Notes: a model not told the origin generated them from the letters alone. 64,000 nucleotides of DNA from Eshraghiella sp045124255 (GCA_045124255.1 JBGVLM010000067.1:1-64000); one strand, 5' to 3'; positions 36,084 through 46,200 are shown, counted from the stretch's first letter. Made by a program: numbers and translations.

Positions 36084-37019
36084 ATGGCAGCTATTACAGC
36101 AGCAATGGTAAAAGAATTAAGAGAAATGACAGGTGCCGGAATGATGGACTGCAAGAAGGCACTTGGACAGACTGACGGCGATATGGACAAGGCTGTTGAG
36201 TACTTAAGAGAGAATGGTCTTGCTAAGGCAGCTAAGAAGGCTAACAGAATTGCAGCAGAGGGTCTTGTTAAGACTGTTGTTTCAGCAGATGATAAGACAG
36301 CAGCAATCGTTGAAGTTAACAGCGAGACTGACTTCGTTGCTAAGAATGCTGAGTTCGGTGCATATGTAGAGGAAGTTGCTAATCAGGTACTTGCTTCAAA
36401 TGCAGCAGATATGGATGCATTTATGAAAGAAGCTTGGATTTCAGATTCTTCTTCAACTGTAGAGTCTGTTTTAACAGCTAAGATTGCAGTTATCGGTGAG
36501 AACCTTAAGATTAGAAGATTTGAGAAGACTTCTGCAGAGGATGGATGTGTTGTTTCTTACATTCACGGCGGCGGAAAGATTGGTGTTCTTGTTACAGCTT
36601 CAACAGCAGTTGTTAATGATGAAGTTAAAGAGGCACTTAGAAATGTAGCTATGCAGGTTGCAGCTCTCAATCCTAAGTATACAAGCCGTGATGAAGTAGA
36701 CCAGGATTACATCAATTCAGAGAAGGAAGTTCTTACAGCTCAGGCTAAGATTGAGAAACCGGACGCTAACGATAAGATTATCGATGGTATGGTTATGGGA
36801 CGTATCAACAAAGAGCTTAAAGAAATCTGCCTCCTTGACCAGGTTTATGTTAAGGCAGAGGACGGAAAGCAGTCTGTTGCTAACTACATTAAAGAAGTTA
36901 GCAAGAAGGTTGGTTCTGATATCACAGTTAAGGGCTTCATCCGTTTTGAAACAGGTGAAGGTCTCGAGAAGAAGAACGAAGACTTTGCAGCAGAGGTTGC
37001 TGCTCAGATGGGAATGTAA
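36084..37019 (+). CDS. tsf: Translation elongation factor Ts
   Basis: EF-Ts recharges EF-Tu by exchanging GDP. The 311-residue product has the N-terminal UBA domain (VKELREMTGAGMMDCKKAL), the core motif ETDFVAKN, and the dimerisation region. rpsB-tsf after the sigma-28 gene is the same order as in Bacillus. A strong terminator follows. Confidence 0.98.
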   Translation: MAAITAAMVKELREMTGAGMMDCKKALGQTDGDMDKAVEYLRENGLAKAAKKANRIAAEGLVKTVVSADDKTAAIVEVNSETDFVAKNAEFGAYVEEVANQVLASNAADMDAFMKEAWISDSSSTVESVLTAKIAVIGENLKIRRFEKTSAEDGCVVSYIHGGGKIGVLVTASTAVVNDEVKEALRNVAMQVAALNPKYTSRDEVDQDYINSEKEVLTAQAKIEKPDANDKIIDGMVMGRINKELKEICLLDQVYVKAEDGKQSVANYIKEVSKKVGSDITVKGFIRFETGEGLEKKNEDFAAEVAAQMGM

Positions 37020-37044
37020 TCCCTTTTGTAAAAATAGTATTAGA

Positions 37045-37078
37045 AATGCTGAAAATACTTGTGTTTTCAGCATTTTTT
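37045..37078 (+). terminator. Terminator of rpsB-tsf
   Basis: An 11-bp perfect stem (37045-37055 with 37064-37074, loop of 8) runs into a T-run up to 37078. It separates the conserved fla/che-rpsB-tsf block from the accessory genes that follow. Confidence 0.85.
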
Positions 37079-37102
37079 GCGTTTGGAGACATATCGAAAA
37101 GT

Positions 37103-37132
37103 GCAGGTTATAGCAGGTTATGGTAGGTTGTG
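37103..37132 (+). repeat. Three tandem 10-bp repeats upstream of the ABC transporter
   Basis: gcaggttata, gcaggttatg and gtaggttgtg stand head to tail, one helical turn each, just before the permease start at 37154. This phasing is typical of direct-repeat regulator sites, but no regulator is encoded next to it. Confidence 0.5.
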
Positions 37133-37153
37133 TCTGAAAGAATGAGGGTAAAG

Positions 37154-39076
37154 ATGTTTAATAATGTAAAAATTATAAAGTTTATTTTGATTGCAGTAGT
37201 GTTAATAATAATGTCAATTATTCCGGGAGAGTTATATCAAGGATATTTAGATCAATATAATGATTTTTATGAAACATCCTTTTATCTGCCGGATGATATA
37301 TCCAAAGCTGATATGCTGAACGAATTAACTGAAACTGCAAATAAATATGATATATATATTTTTAAAATATGTGATGAAGATATTAATATTTATTCAAGTT
37401 CTATAGATATTTACGCGAATGAAGAAATGCTTGGGATTCTGGCAGGGGAATATGGAATAGCAGAAGGCAGATACAATAGTATATTTTCAGGAGAAACAAA
37501 CATAAATTGTTATGATTTTTTTGATATATCTGATGAATTGCTGGAATCTGACACTAAATATTATTTATATGGTGATGAAGAAGCAATGATTAATTTTAAG
37601 GAGGAATTAGTTGATAAATACGCGGGAAGTTTTCCGAAAAATGAAGGATTTAATGACTTGGATTCGTATAGAACTATCCTGATAGCGGCTTGGATATTTG
37701 CAATAATAGTGGTAATTCTTGTTACTGTGTATGATGCAATCTGCCACAAAAAAGAGAATTTTGTTCGATTCACTATGGGAGAACGTATATGGATGGTATA
37801 TCTAAAAAATATATTAACAGATACAATTTATTTCCTGCTTTTATACAATATATTAAAGATAATATTGAAAAAAGTGCAAGGTGATTTAGTTTTTGAAATG
37901 TATTCTGATATAATGTTTTGGATAATGCTTATATTAAATGCTGTGATTTTTATCAGAGTTTCAAAAATAGACTACAAATTAGCAACAGCAGATATGACAA
38001 GTGATGGATGGGCTCTAAAGTATAATTATATTATTGCCGCTGCATGTATGATTATTCTATTCACAAGCGTTGCTTCATGTGTTGAACTTGTGAATACCTC
38101 GTATGAATATAGTAAGCAAGAGGAGTATTTTGAAGATTATAAAGAATATAATTGGTATCAGAAAATAATGGCCGAAGATGATTCTGACGATTTGCAAAAA
38201 TATTTAAATGAGTTTATTTCACAAAATTCGAGTGACTTTTTCTATCTTTGCCAGGGAGGGGAAATAACGCCGGATTCAAAAGAATTTTTTTATGAAGCAA
38301 GTTCCGGTTCAAAGGAATATCTGCAAAGCAAAATATCTGAATTAGATAAAGATTTAAATTCAGAATTATACATATTGATTAGTAAGAAAAATATGATTAC
38401 AGAACAGGAATTAAGTTATGTACTTGATTGGGTAGATACAGAGGATTATGAAGTAATATATTATTCAGACTCTGTCGATATTGTTTATAGAATTTTTGAT
38501 GAAGAACCTATAACCGAAATGGTTGGAAATCCTGTGATACTATTTTATAATAAAGACAATGTGGATGCATCGACAGATGGGTGTGTATATGAATTTTATC
38601 TGGGGATGGTAAATGGTTCTTCAGAAAATTGGAAATTGTTTGCTGACGAGAAAAATATTAATTATGTTGAAACTAATGCATGGGATTATTATTGTCATCG
38701 ATGGGAATCTTTATCCAGAACGATAATCATAAATGTAGTTATAATTGCCATTATGGTTTTTATGTATTTATTAGTTTCATGTGTAGTAATAAAGATGGAA
38801 TTTAAAGTAAATGCTAAAGAATTAGTAATAAAAAAGATTTATGGATATCATATTTTTGAACGTTTTTGGAAATTATATGGAATTACGGCTGTAATAAGTA
38901 TATTAAGTGTATTGGTGACAGCATTCCTGAATTTGTTCATAGTAGATATAAATTTGGGAGCCATATTGGGCACAATGTTCTTAATTATATGCATTCAGTA
39001 TATTTTTATTACATGTCAAATTGCTTTGTATGAAAAGAAAAATATGCAAAGTATTTTGAAAGGAGGCAGCATATGA
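37154..39076 (+). CDS. ABC transporter permease, bacteriocin-associated (DUF1430/FtsX-like)
   Basis: The roughly 640-residue membrane protein has one N-terminal segment and an extracellular domain of about 150 residues. Four segments around residues 178-325, a second extracellular domain and three C-terminal segments follow, about eight in total. This matches the bacteriocin-associated, putative immunity permeases (TIGR01654/DUF1430) and more distantly FtsX/MacB. The ATPase gene overlaps its end by four bases. Start is uncertain: GTG 37130, ATG 37142 or ATG 37154; the last is preferred with gaggg upstream. The gene is visibly AT-richer than its neighbours, which suggests acquisition. Substrate unknown. 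Confidence 0.72.
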   Translation: MFNNVKIIKFILIAVVLIIMSIIPGELYQGYLDQYNDFYETSFYLPDDISKADMLNELTETANKYDIYIFKICDEDINIYSSSIDIYANEEMLGILAGEYGIAEGRYNSIFSGETNINCYDFFDISDELLESDTKYYLYGDEEAMINFKEELVDKYAGSFPKNEGFNDLDSYRTILIAAWIFAIIVVILVTVYDAICHKKENFVRFTMGERIWMVYLKNILTDTIYFLLLYNILKIILKKVQGDLVFEMYSDIMFWIMLILNAVIFIRVSKIDYKLATADMTSDGWALKYNYIIAAACMIILFTSVASCVELVNTSYEYSKQEEYFEDYKEYNWYQKIMAEDDSDDLQKYLNEFISQNSSDFFYLCQGGEITPDSKEFFYEASSGSKEYLQSKISELDKDLNSELYILISKKNMITEQELSYVLDWVDTEDYEVIYYSDSVDIVYRIFDEEPITEMVGNPVILFYNKDNVDASTDGCVYEFYLGMVNGSSENWKLFADEKNINYVETNAWDYYCHRWESLSRTIIINVVIIAIMVFMYLLVSCVVIKMEFKVNAKELVIKKIYGYHIFERFWKLYGITAVISILSVLVTAFLNLFIVDINLGAILGTMFLIICIQYIFITCQIALYEKKNMQSILKGGSI

Positions 39077-39681
39077 TTGAGATTAAAGGCATATCAAAGG
39101 CATTCGAGGGGAAAAAGCTGTTTGATGGGTTCTCTTTGAAAATTGAAGATGGTGAATTTGTTATTATTACAGGTAAAAGTGGTTGCGGAAAAACAACATT
39201 GCTCAATATGATTGGAGCTATTGAGAATGTGGACAGCGGAACAATATTAGTCGATAATAAGAATATAAATGAAAGAAAAAACAGACTGGAATATTTTAGA
39301 CAGGGAGTAGGGTTCCTTTTCCAGAATTATGCACTTATAGATAATAAGACGGTAAAAGAGAACCTAAAAATTGTAAAAGGTAAATGCAAAAATAACATTT
39401 CCATTGAAACTGCTTTAAAAAGAGTCGGATTAGAAGAAAAAGAAAATGTGAAAGTATATAAATTATCAGGCGGAGAGCAGCAAAGAGCAGCAATTGCGAG
39501 GCTGATGATTAAGAACTGTTCGATAATTCTGGCGGATGAACCAACAGGTTCTTTGGACTGGGATAATGCACAAATTGTTATTGATTTGTTAAAACAACTG
39601 CAAAGAGAAGGGAAAACAATAATTATGGTAACACATGATCTCAGATTAACGGAATACGGAACAAGAGTTGTGGTAATTTAG
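39073..39681 (+). CDS. ABC transporter ATP-binding protein (LolD/MacB type)
   Basis: The 202-residue ATPase has Walker A GKSGCGKTT (34-42), a Q-loop (FQNYALI), the signature LSGGEQQR at about 131-138, Walker B ILADEPTGSLD and the H-loop MVTHD. It is the short form that pairs with FtsX-like permeases. It is coupled to the permease by a four-base ATGA overlap. A self-protection or peptide-export role is inferred from the partner. Confidence 0.92.
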   Translation: MIEIKGISKAFEGKKLFDGFSLKIEDGEFVIITGKSGCGKTTLLNMIGAIENVDSGTILVDNKNINERKNRLEYFRQGVGFLFQNYALIDNKTVKENLKIVKGKCKNNISIETALKRVGLEEKENVKVYKLSGGEQQRAAIARLMIKNCSIILADEPTGSLDWDNAQIVIDLLKQLQREGKTIIMVTHDLRLTEYGTRVVVI

Positions 39682-39696
39682 ACAGAGGTGGCATGG

Positions 39697-41391
39697 ATGC
39701 ATTCAGAAGAAATATTGCAGATTATTTTGGAAAACTATGACGGAATTTCAGCAATGCTTAAGTCAGTTAATGCAGAAGAACTGATTCAGGGTGTTGCAGG
39801 AATTTTTGAGATTGATATTGAAAAACTTAAAGAGGTTAATATCGGACTGCACGCCAAAGGAATGCGTGATGGAGTTTATCAGCATGTTGTTGAGGATTTG
39901 ATAAGAAATACGGACAAGTATGACAGAGTATATAATCTGCTGGCCGATGATATATCACGTGAAGTGTTTTTAAACTTAATCAGATACCGGATTGTTCCGG
40001 ATATGCAGTTTGCAGAAGCAGCATGTACCGACAACCTGCAGCCTTTTGACGGCTGTATGGAAATTGATGATGACGTTATAGCAGCAGTTATTAATAATAA
40101 AAAATATATCACGGACAATCATCCGGGGCTTGCAGTCTGTGTGCACAGGGTTATCAGTGATATATGGGAAGTTCCCTTGCTGCTTAATATAATTTGTCCT
40201 GATTACAGCTGTTATTTGAGACATTATGGGGAAAACAAAAATCCTAAAACCATTCTGTATGCAGTTATGAAACAGAAACCGGATACGCACAGGGATATCA
40301 GAAAGGTTGTTGCAATGGCACCATATGAAAGACCATGGTCCAATGTTGAGCTCGTAAAGGATTGCGGACTGATACCATATCTTATGTACAGAAATCACGG
40401 CTGCGAGGTCTCAATGGTCGGAGCTGCGGGCGGAGAATATCCTTATGCAGAGCTTGTTAAAGGAATGAAGCTTGAATTCCTAAAGGACGGAAAAGTAATG
40501 ACCAAGGTTCAGTACATAGTGGAGAACGGAAGAAATATCGACTGCCTTATTTTAAGGGGATGTTATTCAACCAACTATCCGGTTGCACTGGCGTATAAAA
40601 CAATAAATCCAAACGGCAGAATCTATGTAGGACTTGATGCCAACAGTGACTGGATGGACAGAATTATTTGGGATAATGCGGACTTTATGGAATTTATGGA
40701 TAACTGTGATGTCATTGCAACCTCCTGTACCGCAATGCAGAAATTTCTGAATGAGAAATGGAAATGGAGAATTGAATGTATTCCTAATGGCTATTTTGAT
40801 TTGTTTCAGGTACAGAATAAGCGGATTAGCTTTGAAGATAAGGAACCGACGATTCTTACTGTAGGAAGGCTTGGAACTGAGCAGAAGGCAACGGAGATTC
40901 TGTTAGAAGCCTTTGCATTAGTGTCAGACAGAATAGCGGACTGGAAACTCAGACTGGTCGGTACGGTTGAAAGCAGATTTTCAGATTATATTAATGATTT
41001 TTTTAAGAGAAATCCTCATTTAAAGGACAGAGTTATTTTTACCGGTGCAATTGAAGACCGTAAAAAATTACAGGAGGAATATAACCGGGCTAAGATTTTT
41101 GCCCTGCCTTCAAGAATTGAGGGAGGAACACCGAATGTAATTGCTGAGGCACTATGGGCTGGCTGCGTGACGGCAGTATCGCAGTTTGACGCCTACGAGG
41201 ACGCCACTGACAGAGGAGCATGCGGTAAGGCTGCGCCGATTGGAGATGCTGCTGGCTTTGCACAGATTCTTTTGGAATTATGTACGGATAAAGAGCTTAA
41301 AATAATGTCAGAAAAAGCAGCAGAGCATGCACGCTTGTTTTATGATATGGAGAAAATAGTTGGAGGTTTATATGAACAGCTTTGTTTATGA
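39697..41391 (+). CDS. GT4-type glycosyltransferase with N-terminal helical domain
   Basis: The 564-residue protein has a helical N-terminal domain of about 130 residues, with KYDRVYNLLADDISREVFLN recalling domains attached to surface-glycan enzymes. A middle region and a C-terminal GT-B domain follow, with ILTVGRLGTEQKATEILLEA at about 386-405 and the EGGTPNVIAEAL motif at about 474-485. It probably moves a sugar from a nucleotide donor to a cell-surface acceptor in the cytoplasm. The ATG at 39697 with gagg is preferred over a GTG at 39688. It overlaps the next gene. Flagellin glycosylation is a possibility only. Confidence 0.8.
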   Translation: MHSEEILQIILENYDGISAMLKSVNAEELIQGVAGIFEIDIEKLKEVNIGLHAKGMRDGVYQHVVEDLIRNTDKYDRVYNLLADDISREVFLNLIRYRIVPDMQFAEAACTDNLQPFDGCMEIDDDVIAAVINNKKYITDNHPGLAVCVHRVISDIWEVPLLLNIICPDYSCYLRHYGENKNPKTILYAVMKQKPDTHRDIRKVVAMAPYERPWSNVELVKDCGLIPYLMYRNHGCEVSMVGAAGGEYPYAELVKGMKLEFLKDGKVMTKVQYIVENGRNIDCLILRGCYSTNYPVALAYKTINPNGRIYVGLDANSDWMDRIIWDNADFMEFMDNCDVIATSCTAMQKFLNEKWKWRIECIPNGYFDLFQVQNKRISFEDKEPTILTVGRLGTEQKATEILLEAFALVSDRIADWKLRLVGTVESRFSDYINDFFKRNPHLKDRVIFTGAIEDRKKLQEEYNRAKIFALPSRIEGGTPNVIAEALWAGCVTAVSQFDAYEDATDRGACGKAAPIGDAAGFAQILLELCTDKELKIMSEKAAEHARLFYDMEKIVGGLYEQLCL

Positions 41392-42085
41392 AAATAATCG
41401 GTTTATATATTCGGATGAATCGGACAGAAGAGTGTTGCTTGACTGCAATAAATATCTGGAAAATAAAAGCAGAATTCCTTTTCACAGCATTGACGGCCGG
41501 ATAACAGTGCCGAAAATGATTTTTGATATGTTTGAGCGGCATTCACAGGCATTTGAGGGACTTGAATATGCAAAGCAGGCAGTTTATTATTCACTGATTG
41601 ATGTTCTGGTGACGTCGTATCATGTTAAAAGCTCCGGACCAAAAAGACTTTTGGAGATTGGATGTACGGACGGAGTAATGAGCTATCATCTCGGAACCAT
41701 TCTTGGAAAGCTTCATCCGCAGTCGCTTCTGTACAGTGTGTCGGACACGATTGGCAATGAAAGCAGTAATCAATGGCTGGATTTTATTGCGATGATTGAA
41801 GAAATGCCGAAGCTTGCTTTTGGTGCAGTGGATTATTATGACACTAATCTGAAGGATGATAATTTTGATATTGTGGTTATTAACGGATTTAATCCTGTTG
41901 AACCGCCGGAGCTGGTGCTTAAGGAAGCATACAGAGTTTTGAAAGAAAATGGTATGCTTATCTGCTTTGCGTATAAGCAGCCACTGCTTGAAAGCTGTTT
42001 TCAGTTGTTTTTTGAAAAAAGAGAGGAGTATTTTCTCAATTATGACGGAAAAATCCTTGTAACATACAAAGAGGAACCTATTTAA
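41372..42085 (+). CDS. SAM-dependent methyltransferase
   Basis: This 237-residue class I methyltransferase has the SAM-binding motif LLEIGCTDGVMSYHLG at about 92-107, an acidic DIVVINGF at about 166 and a post-motif LKEAYRVLKENGMLICFAYK. The ATG at 41372 with ggagg is used, so the start overlaps the glycosyltransferase end by 20 bases and the two are probably co-translated. A glycan-modifying role is inferred from that pairing. Confidence 0.8.
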   Translation: MNSFVYENNRFIYSDESDRRVLLDCNKYLENKSRIPFHSIDGRITVPKMIFDMFERHSQAFEGLEYAKQAVYYSLIDVLVTSYHVKSSGPKRLLEIGCTDGVMSYHLGTILGKLHPQSLLYSVSDTIGNESSNQWLDFIAMIEEMPKLAFGAVDYYDTNLKDDNFDIVVINGFNPVEPPELVLKEAYRVLKENGMLICFAYKQPLLESCFQLFFEKREEYFLNYDGKILVTYKEEPI

Positions 42086-42097
42086 GGGTTCCCCTTT
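42068..42097 (+). terminator. Terminator hairpin between convergent genes
   Basis: An 11-bp stem with one mismatch (42068-42078 with 42087-42097) covers the overlapping stop codons of the methyltransferase and the LacI-type gene. It may serve both strands; T-runs are short on each side. Confidence 0.5.
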
Positions 42098-43064
42098 GTA
42101 CTATATCCGCAGGAAACGTTACTCTTGTAGGAGTGCTGTTGCCGTTTAAAATACCGGTCAGAGTTGAGACTGCTGCACCGCACAGCTCAGTGTTCTTGCA
42201 GTTTATTGAGGTAAGTCCGGCAATTTCCGAGAGATATGTGTTTCCCATACCGCATACCTCAATATCATCAGGAACGGATAAACCGTTATCCTGTATTGCT
42301 TTTACGGCACCCAATGCCATAATGTCGTCCGTTGCAATGACTGCGTCGATTTTATCATTGTTTTTTAATAAAGAGTCAATATATTTATATGCTTCATTAA
42401 AGTCACGCGAACACAGATGAAGCTGCTCGGGAGCGGTGTTCAGGTTGTGCACATAGAAGGCATGTGAAAAGGCTTCAAGCAATGGTGCACAATAGGCTGA
42501 CATGGAAGAGAAAAGTAACAGAAGACTGGTTCGTCCCTGCTTGATATATTCCTCTGTAATTGAGAAAATGAGTCCGCCTTCGTCACACAGGACGGAATAT
42601 ACATTCGGATGCTCAATATGGGCATTTAATGAAATAACGGGTATACTGCCGGCTGCGGACAGGAGAGCGGTGTTATCTGCCTTGTTATATGATAAAAAAT
42701 CTGTGCCTTCTATTATAATTGCCGCCGCCCTGATATCAGCAAAATGCTGAAGGGCAATTCTTACTTCATTAAGGTCGTTATTGCAGTTGACAATAAATGT
42801 ATCATAATTCAAATGGTGTAAAGAGGCTAAAAGCTGTTCAATTACAGACGCAGACTGCGGATTTTGCAGGCTGCTGCACAGAATCCCTATTGTTCTGCCG
42901 GTGTGCTGCTTTTTACCGGGTCTGGTCGGAACATAATTGTTGGAATTAATTATTTTTTCTATTTTGGCCCTGGTCCCTGCACTGACATTGGGATTGTTAT
43001 TCAGAACTCTGGAGACTGTTGCTATTGAAACACCGGCAAGCTCGGAGATTTCATATATATTCAT
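42078..43064 (-). CDS. LacI/GalR-family transcriptional regulator
   Basis: The 328-residue regulator has the N-terminal helix-turn-helix and hinge typical of the family (YEISELAGVSIATVSRVLNN, then AKIEKIINSNNYVP). A periplasmic-binding-like sensor domain follows, with DAVIATDDIMALGAVKAI. The target is unknown; sugar-responsive repression is usual. It faces away from the Ig-domain gene and shares a 220-bp spacer with it. A minus-strand aagagga at 43074-43080 serves the ATG at 43064. Confidence 0.93.
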   Translation of the reverse strand: MNIYEISELAGVSIATVSRVLNNNPNVSAGTRAKIEKIINSNNYVPTRPGKKQHTGRTIGILCSSLQNPQSASVIEQLLASLHHLNYDTFIVNCNNDLNEVRIALQHFADIRAAAIIIEGTDFLSYNKADNTALLSAAGSIPVISLNAHIEHPNVYSVLCDEGGLIFSITEEYIKQGRTSLLLLFSSMSAYCAPLLEAFSHAFYVHNLNTAPEQLHLCSRDFNEAYKYIDSLLKNNDKIDAVIATDDIMALGAVKAIQDNGLSVPDDIEVCGMGNTYLSEIAGLTSINCKNTELCGAAVSTLTGILNGNSTPTRVTFPADIVQRGTLK

Positions 43065-43138
43065 CTTAAATTATCCTCTTTTTTCTTTTTTGATAAAATT
43101 ATAAAATAAAAATCATTTTTACACAAGTAAAACTAAAT

Positions 43139-43183
43139 ATGGTGTTTTTTTGAAAAAATATTACAAGAAATGGTGTTTTTTTG
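43139..43183 (+). repeat. Paired 14-bp direct repeats in the LacI/Ig-protein spacer
   Basis: atggtgtttttttg occurs at 43139-43152 and again at 43170-43183, 31 bp apart (about three helical turns). The second copy lies just upstream of the sigma-28 promoter. The pair could bind a regulator of either divergent gene. The homopolymeric T part reduces the weight. Confidence 0.45.
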
Positions 43184-43196
43184 TTGGAAAACGTGT

Positions 43197-43223
43197 TAAG
43201 ATATAGTAGTATTATACCGATAT
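43197..43223 (+). promoter_or_regulatory. Sigma-28 (FliA/SigD) promoter of the Ig-repeat gene
   Basis: TAAG at 43197-43200, a 15-bp spacer, and ACCGATAT at 43216-43223 match the SigD consensus TAAA-N15-GCCGATAT with one mismatch in each element. The position, 61 bp upstream of the gene, fits. It ties the downstream surface protein to the motility regulon. Confidence 0.7.
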
Positions 43224-43284
43224 AAGAAAAGGATTTGTATAATTCTGCATTTTGGTGCGATGATGATATATAAGGAGGCCGTTT

Positions 43285-46200
43285 ATGAGGTTTGTTAATT
43301 TTCTGAAAGGTCATTGGAAATCGGCAGTTATTTTAATGGTTATTGCCATTGCTACTACAATCGGAGTGGTTGCGGTACGGGCAAGTACTGTTACAATTAT
43401 GGTAGATAAGGCGACAATTGCTTTTAGTGCAACTAACCTGACGGAGACAATTAATGCTACGGCTAATCTGTCTCTTGACCCGGGTGTTTCCGGAGGTACA
43501 TACAGCTGGTCGGTTGACGACCCGGAGGTTGCAACAATCACTGCCAATGAAGGCAGCGGTACAGTACTGTCAAAGGGTGCGGGCAAGACAACCGTTAATA
43601 TTACATATATGCTGTCCGACGGAACAAGTGACACGAAGAGAATTCCTGTTATAGTTCCTCTTACTGTTAACTCTGAGAGAGTTCAGGGAGTTTTAAGGGT
43701 TGGACAGAGCGATATTGTTACCTGTGATGCGGCATCAAGCAAATATGTTGAGTGGACATCTTCCAACAGCAATATTGTTTCTGTTTCTGCTGATACGAGT
43801 GCTTCCTCTAACGGAAGCGTTGCAACAATTACAGCTGTCAGCGGCGGTACGGCGGTTATTACCTGCAGTATTCCGTCCGATTCATTATCAGCATTGAGCT
43901 TTGTTGTAACGGTAGGTGTGTCCATTGATGAGACAGAGATAACTGTTGAGCAGGGCGGAAGCAAACCTCTTACTACCAACAGCAGTTCTGTACAGGATGT
44001 ATACTGGTGGTCAGAGAATCCTGAGGTAGCAACAGTTCAGAACGGTGTTGTATATGGTGTATATGCCGGAACCACAACTGTTTACGGAAGCTGTATTGAG
44101 AATGACAAGGTAACACCTAATGCCAGTGACTCAGTTACGGTAACAGTTCCTTATGAGGTTGTTGTACCAAGTACGACAGTATTGGTTGGAGATTTAGTGG
44201 ATGTTAAGACAACAGCTAATCCTACACAGGTTAACTATATGTCTTCAAATAATAATGTTTTGTATTATGATATTGAAACCGGCAAATTTAAGGCTAATTC
44301 TACGGGAAGGGCTACAATAACGGTTTCATGGAACGGACAGTCAGAGGTTATTGATATTGAAGTAATTGACGGTTTTTCACTTTCTACCAATTCATTATCA
44401 CTTAACATTGGTACAAGTGGTGAAGTATCTGCTTTGGTTTCCAACTTGGAACAGCCTGTTCACTGGACAGTTGCAGATGTCAACATGGTAGATTTGATTG
44501 TATCTGACGACGGTCTGTCTGTAACAGTTGTGGCTAAGGAGACCGGTACTTACGGTTATACCACACTTGTTGCTTCACAGGAGATTAACGGCGTAGTTAA
44601 ATCCGCAGAGTGCCGGGTTTACGTAACCAATCCTGTAAGTAATCTTACATTATTATATAATGGTAATCCGATTACAGAGGTAATCAGTGCAGCGAAGGGA
44701 ACAGGCGTATACATTACGGCATATCTTAACTTCGGTTCAGAGGTTGTTCCGGCCAATACCAACTTAAGCTGGGTAAGCTCAGACACTAGTGTTGTAACGC
44801 TTACTCCGATTACAACAACGGGACAGCAGCAGTTATGCCAGATTAATGCAGTGGGCGGCGGCAATGCCACTGTTACGGTTGTTTCAGAGGATGGTCTTTA
44901 TATTGCAACGGCTGATTTCTATGTAACCGAGGGCGTAACAAGCATTACTCTTGATGAGGAATCAGTTACTGCTCAGATGGCACTGGAGAAATTCCAGTTA
45001 AAAGCAACTATTTCACCTGATACGGACGGCGTTGACAAAACAGTTATATGGGCAACTCTTGACCCTTCAATTGTAACAGTTGACCAAAACGGTCTTGTAA
45101 CCTTTGTAGGACCTGGTGAGACATATATTTCAGCTACATCAGGTGCTGATTCACAGAAGGTTGCATATTGTAAATTCCATATTACGCAGCAGGTTGAAGG
45201 CATTAAGATGGATTATAAAGAGGTAACGATGAATGTTAAGGATGAACTTCGTCTTACCACAGTTATTTCTCCTTCAAATGCTACCAATCAGAATTTAATC
45301 TGGTCTTCATCCAACGATTCTGTTGTAAAGGTTGATGAATCCGGTTTAATTACGGCAGTATCAAGCGGTACTGCAACAATCATTGTTCAGACTGAGGACG
45401 GCGGTTATATTGATATGACTAATGTAACGGTTCTCCAGCCGGTAACAGAGATTAAGCTGTCCAATACGGAGATGTCCGTTAAGAAGGGAACCATATTCTG
45501 GCTTAATGCAACGGTGCTCCCTGATACGGCAGATAATAAGAATGTAACATGGAGCTCATCAGATACATCGCTTGCAACAGTTGACCCTGATGGTAAGGTT
45601 ACAACTCTTGCATGCGGAACGGTAACTATATCATGTGTAAGTGCTGATAACGGAACGGTTGCTTACTGTATAGTAGAGATTACCGAGCCTGTAACAGGTC
45701 TTGAGCTTAATACATATTATCAGGAGATGGTTTCAGGAACCAAATTTGTAATTGTTCCTACGGTACTTCCTTTTGACGCAATTAACAAAGCAGTAACCTA
45801 TGTATCAAGTGACACGGAGGTTGCAACTGTTGATGAGTATGGCGTAGTAACGGCAGTAAGGGGCGGAACCTGTGAGATTATCGTAACAACAGTTGAAAGC
45901 AGTGTTACAAGAACCTGTACAATAGTTGTTAAGGAATTTGTTACATCAATTGATATTGTTGATAATCCTGAATATCTGAATATTACAGAGTTTACAGAGC
46001 TTGGTGTTGAGGTTGGAACAGAAACAGCCACTAATAAGGCTGTCATCTGGACTTCAAGTAATCCAAAGGTTGCAACAGTTGACCAGAACGGCAGGGTTGT
46101 CGGTGTTGGTATCGGAAGTGCAGTTATTACAGCAACGGCAGCTGACGGAAGCGGAGTAAGTGACGCGGTTATTATTAAAGTTATTTATCCTGTTAAGGAT

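Noticed and set aside
37154..39681. Bacteriocin gene cluster
   Set aside because: Only the transporter pair is present; no precursor peptide with a double-glycine leader, no modification enzyme and no peptidase domain could be found beside it.
41591..41773. Minus-strand frames under the methyltransferase and others such as 23320-23637 and 27813-28133
   Set aside because: They overlap well-supported + strand genes, have no ribosome sites and resemble no family.
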